Shown in pieces: positions 1 through 8,028 of a stretch of DNA of 27,310 nucleotides (its first letter is position 1; every line of letters begins with the position of its first letter). The position numbers and the translations under genes are program-made. Under the pieces are notes generated by a model. That model saw only the letters and a program-made list of their open reading frames with translations, had not been told where the DNA came from and searched no databases. Source of the stretch: Wohlfahrtiimonas sp. (lineage in GTDB: Bacteria; Pseudomonadota; Gammaproteobacteria; Cardiobacteriales; Wohlfahrtiimonadaceae); contig JASLHB010000112.1 in NCBI GenBank assembly GCA_030149965.1, positions 1-27,310 of the forward strand, in the 5' to 3' direction.

Positions 1-1
1 G

Positions 2-34
2 ATTACCGCAGTGCAGGCGGCGCAACAGAAGTAA
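2..34 (+). CDS. C-terminal tail of an upstream gene (partial)
   Basis: The frame starting at base 2 reads ITAVQAAQQK and stops at TAA 32-34, 12 bases before the ratA start. A short hydrophilic tail ending just before a Shine-Dalgarno (AGGAG 36-40) is what the end of an upstream co-directional gene would look like. Ten residues are too few to identify a family. The alternative, that the window opens in non-coding DNA, cannot be excluded. Confidence 0.3.
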   Translation: MTAVQAAQQK

Positions 35-46
35 CAGGAGTTTTCT

Positions 47-478
47 TTGCCAATTATCCGTAAAAGTAAAGTCGTACCTTATTCGGCTAAGCAAATGTTT
101 GATTTAGTTAATGATGTGGAGAAGTATCCAGAATATTTACCGTGGTGTAAAACGGCAAGGATACTTCGACAAACTGAGAATGAAATGGATGCTTCCGTTG
201 GTGTTTTGATGGGGCCAGTGAATAAATCTTTCACCACAAGAAATACAGTTGTGGATGGTGAAGTGATTCATATGTCTTTAGTGAATGGGCCATTCAAAAA
301 ATTACGTGGCGAATGGAAGTTCGTAAATGTTTCGGATACTGAATCTAGCATTGAATTTGAACTAGACTTTACTTTATCTATTGGCTTGTTGTCCAATATG
401 CTGAACCCAATATTTGAGAATATGTATGGTTCCATGATCAAAGCTTTCTCTGACCGAGCTAAGGTTGTTTATGGCTAA
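47..478 (+). CDS. ratA: RatA/YfjG START-like protein (type II toxin-antitoxin RatA family, CoqQ-like)
   Basis: A 143-residue START/polyketide-cyclase-fold protein of the RatA (YfjG) family, close to the E. coli length of about 145. Seen: the family opening MPIIRKSKVVPYSAKQMFDL, then VEKYPEYLPWC near residues 25-33 and a C-terminal amphipathic helix containing MIKAFSDRA. The start is a TTG at 47, chosen because AGGAG (36-40) lies six bases upstream and the protein start matches the family. Family knowledge: E. coli RatA was described as a toxin that blocks 70S ribosome formation, while the same fold in mitochondria (Coq10) binds ubiquinone; which role applies here is not decided by sequence. 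It overlaps ratB by 8 bases, so the two are probably translated together. Confidence 0.93.
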   Translation: MPIIRKSKVVPYSAKQMFDLVNDVEKYPEYLPWCKTARILRQTENEMDASVGVLMGPVNKSFTTRNTVVDGEVIHMSLVNGPFKKLRGEWKFVNVSDTESSIEFELDFTLSIGLLSNMLNPIFENMYGSMIKAFSDRAKVVYG

Positions 479-776
479 TGGCATGATCAAGATCGAATAT
501 GTTTTAGCATTGCCCACTGAGCAGCAGCAAGAATATCAAATGATCAAAGAAGGCAGTGCATTGCAAGATGCATTGTCTTCTTTTGCATTGGATGAAAAAG
601 CAAAATCGATGATTAAATCACCGATTTATGGCATTTTCAATCAATCAGTAGAATTGGATTATATTTTGCAAGATGGCGATCGGATAGAAGTTTATCGACC
701 TTTACAGATTGATCCGAAAACTGCCCGAGCAATTCGAGCAGAACGGAAAAGAAAGCTGCTCAATTCTAAGAAATAA
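471..776 (+). CDS. ratB: RatB/RnfH ubiquitin-fold family protein
   Basis: A small beta-grasp protein of the RnfH/RatB family, about 101 residues from ATG 471 (MANGMIKIEYVLALP). An in-frame TTG at 465 and an ATG at 483 are alternatives; 471 best matches the family start and gives an ATG overlapping the ratA end by 8 bases, a usual sign of translational coupling. Seen: the family signature DGDRIEVYRPLQIDPKTARAI near the C-terminus followed by a basic tail (RAERKRKLLNSKK). Its position directly behind ratA is the conserved gammaproteobacterial arrangement. Biochemical role is unsettled in the family; the RnfH name comes from association with the Rnf electron-transport complex in some bacteria, and no rnf genes are seen here. 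Confidence 0.9.
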   Translation: MANGMIKIEYVLALPTEQQQEYQMIKEGSALQDALSSFALDEKAKSMIKSPIYGIFNQSVELDYILQDGDRIEVYRPLQIDPKTARAIRAERKRKLLNSKK

Positions 777-785
777 AGCATAAAG

Positions 786-812
786 ATCTCGCCTTTGGGC
801 GAGATGTTTTTA
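786..812 (+). terminator. Rho-independent terminator of ratA-ratB
   Basis: A perfect 8-bp stem, ATCTCGCC (786-793) with GGCGAGAT (798-805), loop TTTG, followed by GTTTTTA. It lies 9 bases after the ratB stop and between convergent genes, so it may also stop trmL transcription from the other side. The same stem recurs at 1751-1779. Confidence 0.85.
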
Positions 813-839
813 TAGAGATTTAGGTTTTTGAATGATCAC

Positions 840-1310
840 TTAACTTAAATCTGTGAAGTTTAATTGGCGCCATCCTTCATAGATTGCGATGGCAACGCTA
901 TTGGATAGATTTAAGCTGCGGCCATTTTCTGTCATGGGCAAGCGGCACAATGTTTCATGTGGCAAGCTATTTAAGAAATCCATCGGCAATCCGCGTGTTT
1001 CGGGCCCAAAAATTAATGCATCATTATCTGTGAATTCTACATCAAAAAATGATCGAGTGCCTTTAGTTGTCATGGCAAATGCATTGTTGGGTTTAATGTA
1101 ATCTAGACATTCTTCCAAGCTATCCCAAGTTTTAAGATCGGCCCATTCATGATAATCCAATCCAGCTCGTTTTAATGCTTTGTCTTCTAATTTAAAACCT
1201 AATGGCTTAATTAAATGAAGCTTTGCGCCTGTATTGGCACAAAGTCTTATGATATTGCCTGTATTCGGTGGAATTTCAGGCTCAAATAATATTACTGATA
1301 ATCGACTCAT
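840..1310 (-). CDS. trmL: tRNA (cytidine/uridine-34-2'-O)-methyltransferase TrmL
   Basis: A 156-residue SPOUT-class methyltransferase that 2'-O-methylates the wobble nucleotide of tRNA-Leu isoacceptors with S-adenosylmethionine. Seen: the N-terminal motif EPEIPPNTGNIIRLCANT (about residues 10-27), the knot-forming IFGPETRGLP (about 100-109) and the C-terminal RLPMTENGRSLNLSNSVAIA, all diagnostic of TrmL/YibK. Length matches E. coli TrmL (157). The ATG overlaps the stop of the upstream lipoprotein gene (ATGA at 1307-1310), so the two are in one transcript and likely coupled. Confidence 0.96.
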   Translation of the reverse strand: MSRLSVILFEPEIPPNTGNIIRLCANTGAKLHLIKPLGFKLEDKALKRAGLDYHEWADLKTWDSLEECLDYIKPNNAFAMTTKGTRSFFDVEFTDNDALIFGPETRGLPMDFLNSLPHETLCRLPMTENGRSLNLSNSVAIAIYEGWRQLNFTDLS

Positions 1311-1687
1311 GATTTGCGTTTAGCGCAACCTTTAAATGTTTGTTTATTAATTTTGACAAGTGCAGAATGGGTAAAATCTTTATCTGCCACAGTACAAGCT
1401 TTTTCTGTCAATTCAATATTGGCTAATTGATTGGTGGATTTTAAATGGGTTTTGTTGTCTTTGGTGGTTTCATCCCAATTCATCATTCGGCCTTCGTAAC
1501 GGCCAGGGAATGATCCATGAAAACGTTGATCATTGATACTGATATGCCATTCAGGTGCACGACCTTCCATAACCCAGCTGATCTTTGAATCTTTGGAATC
1601 ATCTTTAGCCGCGATGATTTGATCAGTTGTGCTAGAACAGCCAGCGACAATGATCATTAGAGAAGATAATCCTAAATATTTCAACAT
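1307..1687 (-). CDS. Small lipoprotein, COG3650-like C-terminal domain
   Basis: A 126-residue predicted lipoprotein. The start at ATG 1687 is preferred over the in-frame TTG at 1702 because GAGGA lies 8 bases before the ATG. Seen: a hydrophobic signal followed by the lipobox IIVAGC with the acceptor Cys at residue 17. The mature part has APEWHISIN and a C-terminal CTVADKDFTHSALVKI then FKGCAKR; this pattern (aromatic APxW start, C-x-D, paired Cys near the end) resembles the COG3650/META-like lipoprotein family, which is my inference. The two Cys late in the chain could form a disulfide in the periplasm. Its stop overlaps the trmL start. Function unknown. Confidence 0.8.
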   Translation of the reverse strand: MLKYLGLSSLMIIVAGCSSTTDQIIAAKDDSKDSKISWVMEGRAPEWHISINDQRFHGSFPGRYEGRMMNWDETTKDNKTHLKSTNQLANIELTEKACTVADKDFTHSALVKINKQTFKGCAKRKS

Positions 1688-1750
1688 AAGTACATTCCTC
1701 AATAAAATAATATCAATATTATTTTTATATTTTATTAATCAGTTTAATGC

Positions 1751-1779
1751 AAATATCTCGCCTTTTGGGCGAGATATTT
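1751..1779 (-). terminator. Terminator downstream of pyrG
   Basis: A perfect 12-bp stem, AAATATCTCGCC (1751-1762) with GGCGAGATATTT (1768-1779), loop TTTTG. It lies 15 bases beyond the pyrG stop and upstream of the lipoprotein gene on the same strand. The core is nearly identical to the ratB terminator at 786-805. The T-run on the minus-strand side is short (ATTT), so efficiency is uncertain. Confidence 0.7.
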
Positions 1780-1794
1780 TATGTGGACTTAGAA

Positions 1795-3447
1795 TTATTG
1801 ACCAGAATTTTTCTTTTGATGTTTAACTGCTGCTTCAATGAAGCTTACAAACAAAGGATGGCCATCACGCGGTGTTGATTTAAATTCAGGATGAGCCTGA
1901 CATGCAATAAACCAAGGGTGTTCTGGGATTTCGATGATTTCAGCCAATTCTTTATCTTTTGACCAAGCAGCAAATTTTAAGCCAGCTTGTTTCAATACAT
2001 TTAAGTAATCATTATTGAATTCGTAACGATGACGATGGCGCTCGATTACTTCTTCTTTTTGATAGATTGAATATGCTTTAGAATCTTGTTCTAGTACACA
2101 TGTTTGTGCACCTAAACGCATTGTGCCACCAACATCTGATTTAGCTGTTCTGCGTTCAGTTTCGCCTGCTGCGTTTGTAAACTCAGTGATTAAGCCAATG
2201 ACTGGATGTGGAGTATCAGAACGAATTTCAGAACTATTAGCATCTGTTAAGCCTGCAACGTTACGAGCATATTCGATCACAGCAACTTGCATGCCTAAGC
2301 AAATACCAAAATACGGAACTTTATGTTCACGAGCATAACGAACAGCATTGATTTTGCCTTCAATACCGCGCTCACCAAATCCGCCAGGTACTAAAATTGC
2401 ATCAATATTGTGGAAGTATGGTGCTAATTCTTCTTCAGTTTTTGCATTGTCTAAAGTTTCAGAATCTAAGTAATGAATTTTTACTTTAACTGAGTTTTTG
2501 ATACCTGCATGGAATAATGCTTCATTCACTGATTTATAAGCATCAGCTAATTCAATGTATTTACCAACCATTAATACATTAACTTGTGATTGTGGTGTTA
2601 AAATTTTCTCAACAACAGCATCCCATTCAGTTAAATCAGCTTCAGGTGCAGAAAGATTTAAATAATCTAATGCTATGCGATCTAAACCTTCTTCATGTAA
2701 TACGCGAGGTAATTCATAAATAGTTTTAGCATCCAAGCACTGAATAACAGCTTCTTTCTGTACATTAGTGAATAGTGCAATTTTGCTTTTTTCTTCATCA
2801 GGAATTGCAACTTCAGAACGGCAAATCAAAATGTCTGGTTGAATACCAATTGAACGCAATTCTTTCACAGAATGTTGTGTTGGTTTTGTTTTCAATTCAC
2901 CAGAAGCTTGCAAGTAAGGTAAAAGCGTTAAATGCATGAATAATGATTGGTTACGACCCAACTCTGAGCTCAACTGACGAATTGCTTCTAAGAATGGTAA
3001 TGATTCGATATCACCTACTGTTCCACCAATTTCAATCAAAGCAACATCAGCATCGCCCGCTGCTTGGCGAATACAAGTTTTGATTTCATTAGTAATGTGA
3101 GGGATAACTTGAACTGTTCCGCCTAAGTAATCGCCGCGGCGTTCACGTTGGATAACATTTAAATAAACACGGCCAGCACTGACGCTATTTTTGCGAGTTG
3201 CTGTCATGCGAATGAAACGTTCATAGTGACCAAGATCTAAGTCAGTTTCTGCGCCGTCTTCTGTTACATAAACTTCACCATGTTGAAATGGGCTCATTGT
3301 GCCAGGATCAACGTTGATGTACGGATCCAATTTCATCATAGTTACTTTAAGTTTACGGGATTCTAAGATTGCGCCTAGAGAAGCTGCGGCAATGCCTTTA
3401 CCTAGTGATGAAACAACACCACCAGTCACAAAGATAAAACGTGTCAT
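1795..3447 (-). CDS. pyrG: CTP synthase
   Basis: A 550-residue CTP synthase, which converts UTP, ATP and glutamine to CTP in the cytoplasm. Seen: the N-terminal synthetase domain beginning MTRFIFVTGGVVSSLGKGI (P-loop-like), the DPYINVDPGTMSP and HGEVYVTEDGAETDLDLGHYERF motifs, and a C-terminal class I glutamine amidotransferase with the nucleophile in GICLGMQ (about residue 380) and the catalytic HPEF near residue 516. Length is close to E. coli PyrG (545). SD AGGAA lies 7 bases before the ATG. It is transcribed alone; a hairpin follows it. No unusual residues noted. Confidence 0.98.
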   Translation of the reverse strand: MTRFIFVTGGVVSSLGKGIAAASLGAILESRKLKVTMMKLDPYINVDPGTMSPFQHGEVYVTEDGAETDLDLGHYERFIRMTATRKNSVSAGRVYLNVIQRERRGDYLGGTVQVIPHITNEIKTCIRQAAGDADVALIEIGGTVGDIESLPFLEAIRQLSSELGRNQSLFMHLTLLPYLQASGELKTKPTQHSVKELRSIGIQPDILICRSEVAIPDEEKSKIALFTNVQKEAVIQCLDAKTIYELPRVLHEEGLDRIALDYLNLSAPEADLTEWDAVVEKILTPQSQVNVLMVGKYIELADAYKSVNEALFHAGIKNSVKVKIHYLDSETLDNAKTEEELAPYFHNIDAILVPGGFGERGIEGKINAVRYAREHKVPYFGICLGMQVAVIEYARNVAGLTDANSSEIRSDTPHPVIGLITEFTNAAGETERRTAKSDVGGTMRLGAQTCVLEQDSKAYSIYQKEEVIERHRHRYEFNNDYLNVLKQAGLKFAAWSKDKELAEIIEIPEHPWFIACQAHPEFKSTPRDGHPLFVSFIEAAVKHQKKNSGQ

Positions 3448-3565
3448 GAGTAATTCCTGATTGGGAGAAAATGTATATATATCAGGGAGTGCATTGTACT
3501 ATAATGTCATCCCTTTTGCGATAAAAGATTGCGAGAAAATTATACGTATTTGATAAATAATTAAA

Positions 3566-3593
3566 TTGTAGGTAATCATGGATCAATGATAAT
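3566..3593 (+). promoter_or_regulatory. Candidate sigma-70 promoter for the GIDE-domain gene
   Basis: TTGTAG (3566-3571), 16-base spacer, GATAAT (3588-3593). It lies about 77 bases before the GTG start at 3670, leaving a 5' leader that contains a 9-bp hairpin at 3613-3642. Confidence 0.4.
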
Positions 3594-3612
3594 AAGCATT
3601 CCTGAAAATTGT

Positions 3613-3642
3613 TGAGTACAATGAGCTCGCTTGTTGTACTCA
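3613..3642 (+). promoter_or_regulatory. Leader hairpin upstream of the GIDE-domain gene
   Basis: Perfect inverted repeat TGAGTACAA (3613-3621) with TTGTACTCA (3634-3642), 12-base loop, no T-run. It sits 27 bases before the start codon of the next gene, so it could be an operator or an RNA leader structure rather than a terminator. Confidence 0.35.
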
Positions 3643-3669
3643 TTCATCATAATAAAAATAGGTTGATCT

Positions 3670-4782
3670 GTGCTACGTAAAATTCTTATTAAGTTGCTTA
3701 AAGTCATTTTCTTATTTGCATGTGGTGGCATCGTTTTCTTTTTTTTCGAGGCAATGCAAAATTTAACGACTCTACTGATTACTTCCACAATCATTCTTTT
3801 TCTGTGTTCATGTTTGATAGTTCGAATGCATAGATTGGGTGATCACAAAAAAGGTACTCAAATCATTCGAGGGCGAATTTATGCGGAACATCCATTTTCT
3901 TCCCATTTGGATGGTCGCCAAGTCGTTTATGAGTATTATGCTGAGCATATAGAGATTGAAAATCATAAAGGAAAGTCGGAAAGAATCATTGATTTTAAAG
4001 AAGAGCGCATCGCGCAGAGAATTTATTTGAGAGATGATTTTGGTAAAATTTCATTATTACAAGATAAGCTTAAAATCCATAAGAATAAAGGTAGGATATG
4101 GCCAGAGAGCCTTCAGGCAACGAATGCTTATTGGCATGCGAAATCTAATGGCAATGTTAAAGAGATCGAGCATGATCAGTTTTTGCATGGGCAACCGATT
4201 GTTGCAGTTGGGCAATTGTGTACAAGCAAAGATGGAGGGAAAATGATTTGCAAATCCATACGAGCCAAAGATCAACCGTACTTTATCGCTTCAACAGGGC
4301 AGTTTCATGGCATGCAAAGAGGCCGACGAATTATTTATAGCTTTTGGAGTTTATTGTTATTAATGGCGGCAATATCCGCGAGTTTGTATTATATTTCTGC
4401 TGATTCATTCGCGATTATAGAGAATTTTGCCATAACAATTTTGGGTGATCATTGGCAAAGATTATTGAATTTAACGATTAGCGAACCCAAAGAAGTTATT
4501 GTGACATTCTTTAAATATGGGATAGCTAGCGTGCCATTCATTATTTTGATTTTCTTTAAAACGCCGATTTTCCAACGAATTATTCTACCAATCATTTATA
4601 GTAATTTATCTTGGTTGATATTAATGTTGTATGCATTTGGTGTATTTCATATCTTTTCATTGAACATGACAATTATGTGGTTGATGCTAGCCATGATTTA
4701 TTGCGTAATATTAATCTATTTGATGACGTACATTAATTATCTGCGCACGATGGAAAGGCAAGACATTAATCATCTTCAATGA
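3670..4782 (+). CDS. Membrane protein with a GIDE (MUL1-like) domain
   Basis: A 370-residue membrane protein starting at GTG 3670, with a weak AGG seven bases upstream. Seen: two hydrophobic segments at the N-terminus (about 8-28 and 32-51), a soluble region of about 165 residues, then about four more hydrophobic segments (near 220-242, 278-297, 305-330, 335-356). The soluble region has the pattern of the GIDE domain (PF12483, found beside the RING in mitochondrial MUL1): a short RGRIYAE strand, SSHLDGRQVVYEYYAEHI (about 75-92), RIYLRDDFGKISL, the GQPIVAVGQL strand (about 174-183) and a PYFIAS end. The family assignment is inference from this pattern; no RING is present and the bacterial members have no settled function. 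It is flanked by its own candidate promoter and by yeeZ 38 bases downstream. Confidence 0.7.
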   Translation: MLRKILIKLLKVIFLFACGGIVFFFFEAMQNLTTLLITSTIILFLCSCLIVRMHRLGDHKKGTQIIRGRIYAEHPFSSHLDGRQVVYEYYAEHIEIENHKGKSERIIDFKEERIAQRIYLRDDFGKISLLQDKLKIHKNKGRIWPESLQATNAYWHAKSNGNVKEIEHDQFLHGQPIVAVGQLCTSKDGGKMICKSIRAKDQPYFIASTGQFHGMQRGRRIIYSFWSLLLLMAAISASLYYISADSFAIIENFAITILGDHWQRLLNLTISEPKEVIVTFFKYGIASVPFIILIFFKTPIFQRIILPIIYSNLSWLILMLYAFGVFHIFSLNMTIMWLMLAMIYCVILIYLMTYINYLRTMERQDINHLQ

Positions 4783-4790
4783 AACTGCGT

Positions 4791-4813
4791 TATAATCCTC
4801 CGATTTAATCGGA
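4791..4813 (+). promoter_or_regulatory. Candidate -10 element and overlapping palindrome upstream of yeeZ
   Basis: A consensus TATAAT (4791-4796) is followed by the perfect inverted repeat TCCGAT-TTA-ATCGGA (4799-4813), which would cover the transcription start, just before ATG 4821. No good -35 is visible at 16-18 bases, so the promoter may need an activator or may be weak. Confidence 0.4.
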
Positions 4814-4820
4814 TAATAAC

Positions 4821-5642
4821 ATGGGAAAAATCTCCATCGTTGGTTTAGGCTGGTTGGGTTTGCCATTGGCAGAAAAATTGCAGAAAGATGGTTATGATGT
4901 GCAAGGTTCAAAAGCATCAACAGAAGGCGTTGAGCAAGCGCAAGCATTGGGTTTGAATTGTCAGTTGTTGAATACAACTTTGGATTTATCACTCAGAAAT
5001 CCAAATATTAAAGCATTATTCAGTTGCGATACTTTGGTGATTACATTGCCACCAAATGGTCATCATGGCTTGAAAAAATATGCATCCATCGTTGCAGCTT
5101 TGGCAAAAACGGCTGAATATTGTGGTGCTAAGCGTATTGTGTTCACAAGCTCGATTTCCGTTTATGGTAAACAAGCAAACATCGTCACAGAGCAATCATA
5201 TTGTGAGCCAATCACGGATTCTGGTGATGCAGTTTTAGCAGCGGAAGAAGCGTTATTAGCAGCTGTTAAAATTCCTGTGTGCATTGTGCGTTTAGGTGGA
5301 TTATTTGGCGATGATCGCCTGCCACAAAACTGGCTGCAAAAGAAAACGCATTTTGATTACCCAAATCACAGCATTAATATGGTGCATCGAGTGGATGCAG
5401 TGAATGCACTTTCGGCGATTATTGCAGGTGATTGGAGTGAAAAACAGATTTATAACGTGGTTGTGGCAATGCATCCAACGCGCTATGAATATTATAATAA
5501 AATCGCGGTGGATCATCGTTTAACATTACCAATCTTCGATGAATCGCAAGTTGGTCGCCCAACACGAACATCGTATGTGGATGGCAATAAAATCACGCAA
5601 GATTTTCCGTTCCAATATCAAGGCTCGATTTATTCAGTGTAA
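4821..5642 (+). CDS. yeeZ: YeeZ-type NAD(P)-dependent epimerase/SDR-family protein
   Basis: A 273-residue extended short-chain dehydrogenase/reductase-family protein. Seen: the nucleotide-binding glycine motif VGLGWLGLPLA at residues 6-16, then GSKAS, LVITLPPN (about 74-81), the FTSSISVYG segment carrying the Ser/Tyr pair (about 110-118) and VRLGGLFG. Start, spacing of motifs and the C-terminal FxYxG end agree with E. coli YeeZ (274 residues). Substrate is unknown for the family. It is followed at once by a strong bidirectional hairpin, so it ends its transcript. The upstream GIDE-domain gene is on the same strand and could also contribute transcripts, since no terminator separates them. Confidence 0.9.
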   Translation: MGKISIVGLGWLGLPLAEKLQKDGYDVQGSKASTEGVEQAQALGLNCQLLNTTLDLSLRNPNIKALFSCDTLVITLPPNGHHGLKKYASIVAALAKTAEYCGAKRIVFTSSISVYGKQANIVTEQSYCEPITDSGDAVLAAEEALLAAVKIPVCIVRLGGLFGDDRLPQNWLQKKTHFDYPNHSINMVHRVDAVNALSAIIAGDWSEKQIYNVVVAMHPTRYEYYNKIAVDHRLTLPIFDESQVGRPTRTSYVDGNKITQDFPFQYQGSIYSV

Positions 5643-5647
5643 TTAAA

Positions 5648-5678
5648 AAACAATCCTCGCTATTAGCGAGGATTGTTT
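5648..5678. terminator. Bidirectional terminator between yeeZ and the Cys/Met PLP enzyme gene
   Basis: A perfect 14-bp stem, AAACAATCCTCGCT (5648-5661) with AGCGAGGATTGTTT (5665-5678), loop ATT. An A-run on the left and T-run on the right let it serve both converging genes. Confidence 0.9.
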
Positions 5679-5699
5679 GTATTGATATGGTCAAAATAT

Positions 5700-6947
5700 T
5701 TATTGTAATGCTTGGAGAATATCTGCTTTGATATCTTCCAATTCTTCTAAGCCAACCGACATACGAATCAAAGTATCTTCAATGCCAATCACTTTGCGCA
5801 TTTCTGCCGTGAATGTGCCATAAATTGTGGATGCAGGATGAATAATCAAACTATTGTTATCGAATAAATTTGTCGCGCGTTTGATGAGTTGTAGTTTATC
5901 CAAAAATGCAAAACAAGTTGCTTGATCTTTTAAATCAAACGTCAGCATTGCGCCAGGATGATCTTTAAACATTTCATCGGATAGTTTCTTATAAGGTGAA
6001 TTATCTAATTGTGTATAAGAAACCTTCATAATTTGAGGTAAAGTTTCTAAAAATTTTGCCAATTCATAAGCATTTTTGCTCATTTTTGCATAACGTAATG
6101 TTAATGTTTCTAAGCCCAATGATTGGAAAAATGCTGTATCAGGATCCATGCTTGCACCAAAGTTACGGGCGATTTCTCGCTTAATTTTGAACATGAATGC
6201 AGAAAATGGCGCTTGTGGCATGACTTTTTTCAAGCGAGGATGGTTTGACCAATCAAAAGAACCATAATCCACAATCGCACCGCCCAAACTTGTTGCGCCG
6301 CCTGAAATATATTTTGTGGTAGAAACTACTTCAATATCGACACCAAATTTTTTCGCATCAAATCCGCACCAAGGAATTACAGTTGTATCTACGATCATTG
6401 GCACATTATGCTTTTTCAAAATGGGTGAAATATTGGTTAAATCTGCAATTTCTAAATGAGGATTAGTCATCACTTCACAAAAGAAAGCGCAGGTATTTTC
6501 ATCAATTGCATTTTCAATGGCAGATAAATCATCTGTATCCACAAAGCGAACTTCTACGCCAAATTCAGCCAATGTGAATTGAAAGAAAGCGAAAGTATTA
6601 CCGAATAAATGCGGTGAAGTGACAATATTACTGCCAGCATAAGCAAGTGCCATAAAAGCATTGGAAATAGCGCCCATGCCAGAACTAAATAACATGACAT
6701 TATCGCCATTAGAAATGGCTTTGATCTTTTTCTCTAAACTTTCAACGCTGGGATTACTGATGCGCGAATAAGTGTGGGAAGGAATCATCTCTTTATTTTG
6801 AAAAGCATCTGCCATCGCTTGTGCATTAGGAAACTCATAAGCTGCTGTACGATAAATTGGCGTATTAATCGCGCCATGTGGATCTTTGATGCTTTTGCCC
6901 GCTGATAAGAGCTGACTGTTAAAACCTTTACACTGCGAATCCGCCAT
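5700..6947 (-). CDS. Cys/Met-metabolism PLP enzyme (O-acetylhomoserine sulfhydrylase / methionine gamma-lyase type)
   Basis: A 415-residue fold-type I PLP enzyme of the Cys/Met metabolism family (PF01053). Seen: INTPIYRTAAYEF (about 27-39), the phosphate-binding YSRISNPSVESLE (60-72) and SSGMGAI (88-94), the PLP aspartate in PMIVDTT (about D187) and the Schiff-base lysine in VSTTKYISGG (K212). The likely chemistry is gamma-replacement or gamma-elimination on O-acetylhomoserine or methionine, in methionine or sulfur metabolism; sequence alone does not separate the two. It lies 65 bases downstream of the cobamide-type aminotransferase gene on the same strand, so read-through is possible. A terminator closes the run. 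No methionine riboswitch or repressor box was recognised in the short gap before it. Confidence 0.85.
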   Translation of the reverse strand: MADSQCKGFNSQLLSAGKSIKDPHGAINTPIYRTAAYEFPNAQAMADAFQNKEMIPSHTYSRISNPSVESLEKKIKAISNGDNVMLFSSGMGAISNAFMALAYAGSNIVTSPHLFGNTFAFFQFTLAEFGVEVRFVDTDDLSAIENAIDENTCAFFCEVMTNPHLEIADLTNISPILKKHNVPMIVDTTVIPWCGFDAKKFGVDIEVVSTTKYISGGATSLGGAIVDYGSFDWSNHPRLKKVMPQAPFSAFMFKIKREIARNFGASMDPDTAFFQSLGLETLTLRYAKMSKNAYELAKFLETLPQIMKVSYTQLDNSPYKKLSDEMFKDHPGAMLTFDLKDQATCFAFLDKLQLIKRATNLFDNNSLIIHPASTIYGTFTAEMRKVIGIEDTLIRMSVGLEELEDIKADILQALQ

Positions 6948-7012
6948 TTTAATCCCCCAAATATTCTTATATGATCAATGAATATAGCAATATCTTGTGG
7001 GAAATTTAAGTA

Positions 7013-8020
7013 TTAATTAAATATCATTTCGAGGGCATTCATCAAGGTTTCATTATGTTGGGCTTGCTGCGTTGCAAGCCTAAAATAATAGGGCGATAAG
7101 CCTGTAATATTTGCGCAATCACGAATGAGAATCCCATATTCATTGCCCAGAATATGTTTCAATTCAGCTGCTGTCATGACTTGATCAATATGCACGAGAA
7201 AGAAGTGCGTAGCAGTCGGCAATGCGGTTAATCCTGTGATGCAATTGATCTGTGCTCGCAAGGATTCTGTCTCTGCACGCAGTTGCTGAATTGGCACTTT
7301 GAATTGCTCGCGATACTTAATTAAAAATTGACCGGCTTGTAGGGCTAATTGATTCACCGACCAAGGCATTGCAAAATGCGATATTTTATCTATCAGTTCA
7401 ATCGATGCTGAGAAATAGCCTAAACGCAATCCCGGAATGGCAAAGCATTTGGTCAATGAATGCAGTGTGATGACATTCGGATAATCTTTAAAGGCAAAAT
7501 TCTGCTGATCTGCATCGATGAATGCTCGATAAGATTCATCGATGACAAATGTTGTATCAGGGAAACTCCGAAAGCAATGCATTAATGTTTCATTGGAATA
7601 ATGATCGCCTGTTGGATTATTTGGATTACACAGCCATAAAAGATCAGCATTGCCAGTGAATTCATTTAGGTGCTGAATATGTTCTATTTGCATAGCATGA
7701 ATGCGAGAAGCATCTTCATATTCACTGAATGTCGGAGAGATAATCACTGCGCGTTGATTCTGAAATGCTTGTGCAATGAGATAAATGGCTTCGATTGCAC
7801 CATTCGTGATCCAAAGTTGCTGAGGATCTATATGATAATGCTCGCTGATTAAAGTCTTCAAAGAAGCGCCATCTGGCTCAGGATATTGCGTGATTAAATG
7901 CAGTTGCGATGATAAATAAGTCGTTAATGCAGGAATGGCGGACGATTGATAAACATTGCTGCTGAAATTACTTTCAATGTGATGAAAATTAAAGTAATCA
8001 TCGCCATGACCATTAATCAT
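7013..8020 (-). CDS. Threonine-phosphate decarboxylase-like PLP aminotransferase (cobamide side chain)
   Basis: A 335-residue class I/II aminotransferase-fold enzyme. Start ATG 8020 is chosen over an in-frame TTG at 8038 because AGGGA lies five bases before the ATG and the TTG overlaps the upstream gene. Seen: N-terminal GHGDDYFN and SNFSSNVYQ, matching the HGG...FSxN opening of CobD/CobC-type L-threonine-O-3-phosphate decarboxylases; the CNPNNPTGD motif; VIDESY with the PLP aspartate (D161); and SLTKCFAIPGLRLGY with the Schiff-base lysine (K191). Family role: making (R)-1-aminopropan-2-ol phosphate for the cobamide nucleotide loop. The adjacent cbiB, whose product joins that group to the corrin, strongly supports this over histidinol-phosphate aminotransferase. 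Naming differs (cobD in Salmonella, cobC in Pseudomonas), so no symbol is given. Confidence 0.85.
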   Translation of the reverse strand: MINGHGDDYFNFHHIESNFSSNVYQSSAIPALTTYLSSQLHLITQYPEPDGASLKTLISEHYHIDPQQLWITNGAIEAIYLIAQAFQNQRAVIISPTFSEYEDASRIHAMQIEHIQHLNEFTGNADLLWLCNPNNPTGDHYSNETLMHCFRSFPDTTFVIDESYRAFIDADQQNFAFKDYPNVITLHSLTKCFAIPGLRLGYFSASIELIDKISHFAMPWSVNQLALQAGQFLIKYREQFKVPIQQLRAETESLRAQINCITGLTALPTATHFFLVHIDQVMTAAELKHILGNEYGILIRDCANITGLSPYYFRLATQQAQHNETLMNALEMIFN

Positions 8021-8028
8021 AAAAATCC

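Noticed and set aside
889..1101. 70-codon plus-strand ORF inside trmL
   Set aside because: Lies wholly within a clear coding gene on the other strand; same for other long reverse frames in pyrG, dnaE, htpG and the DASS gene.
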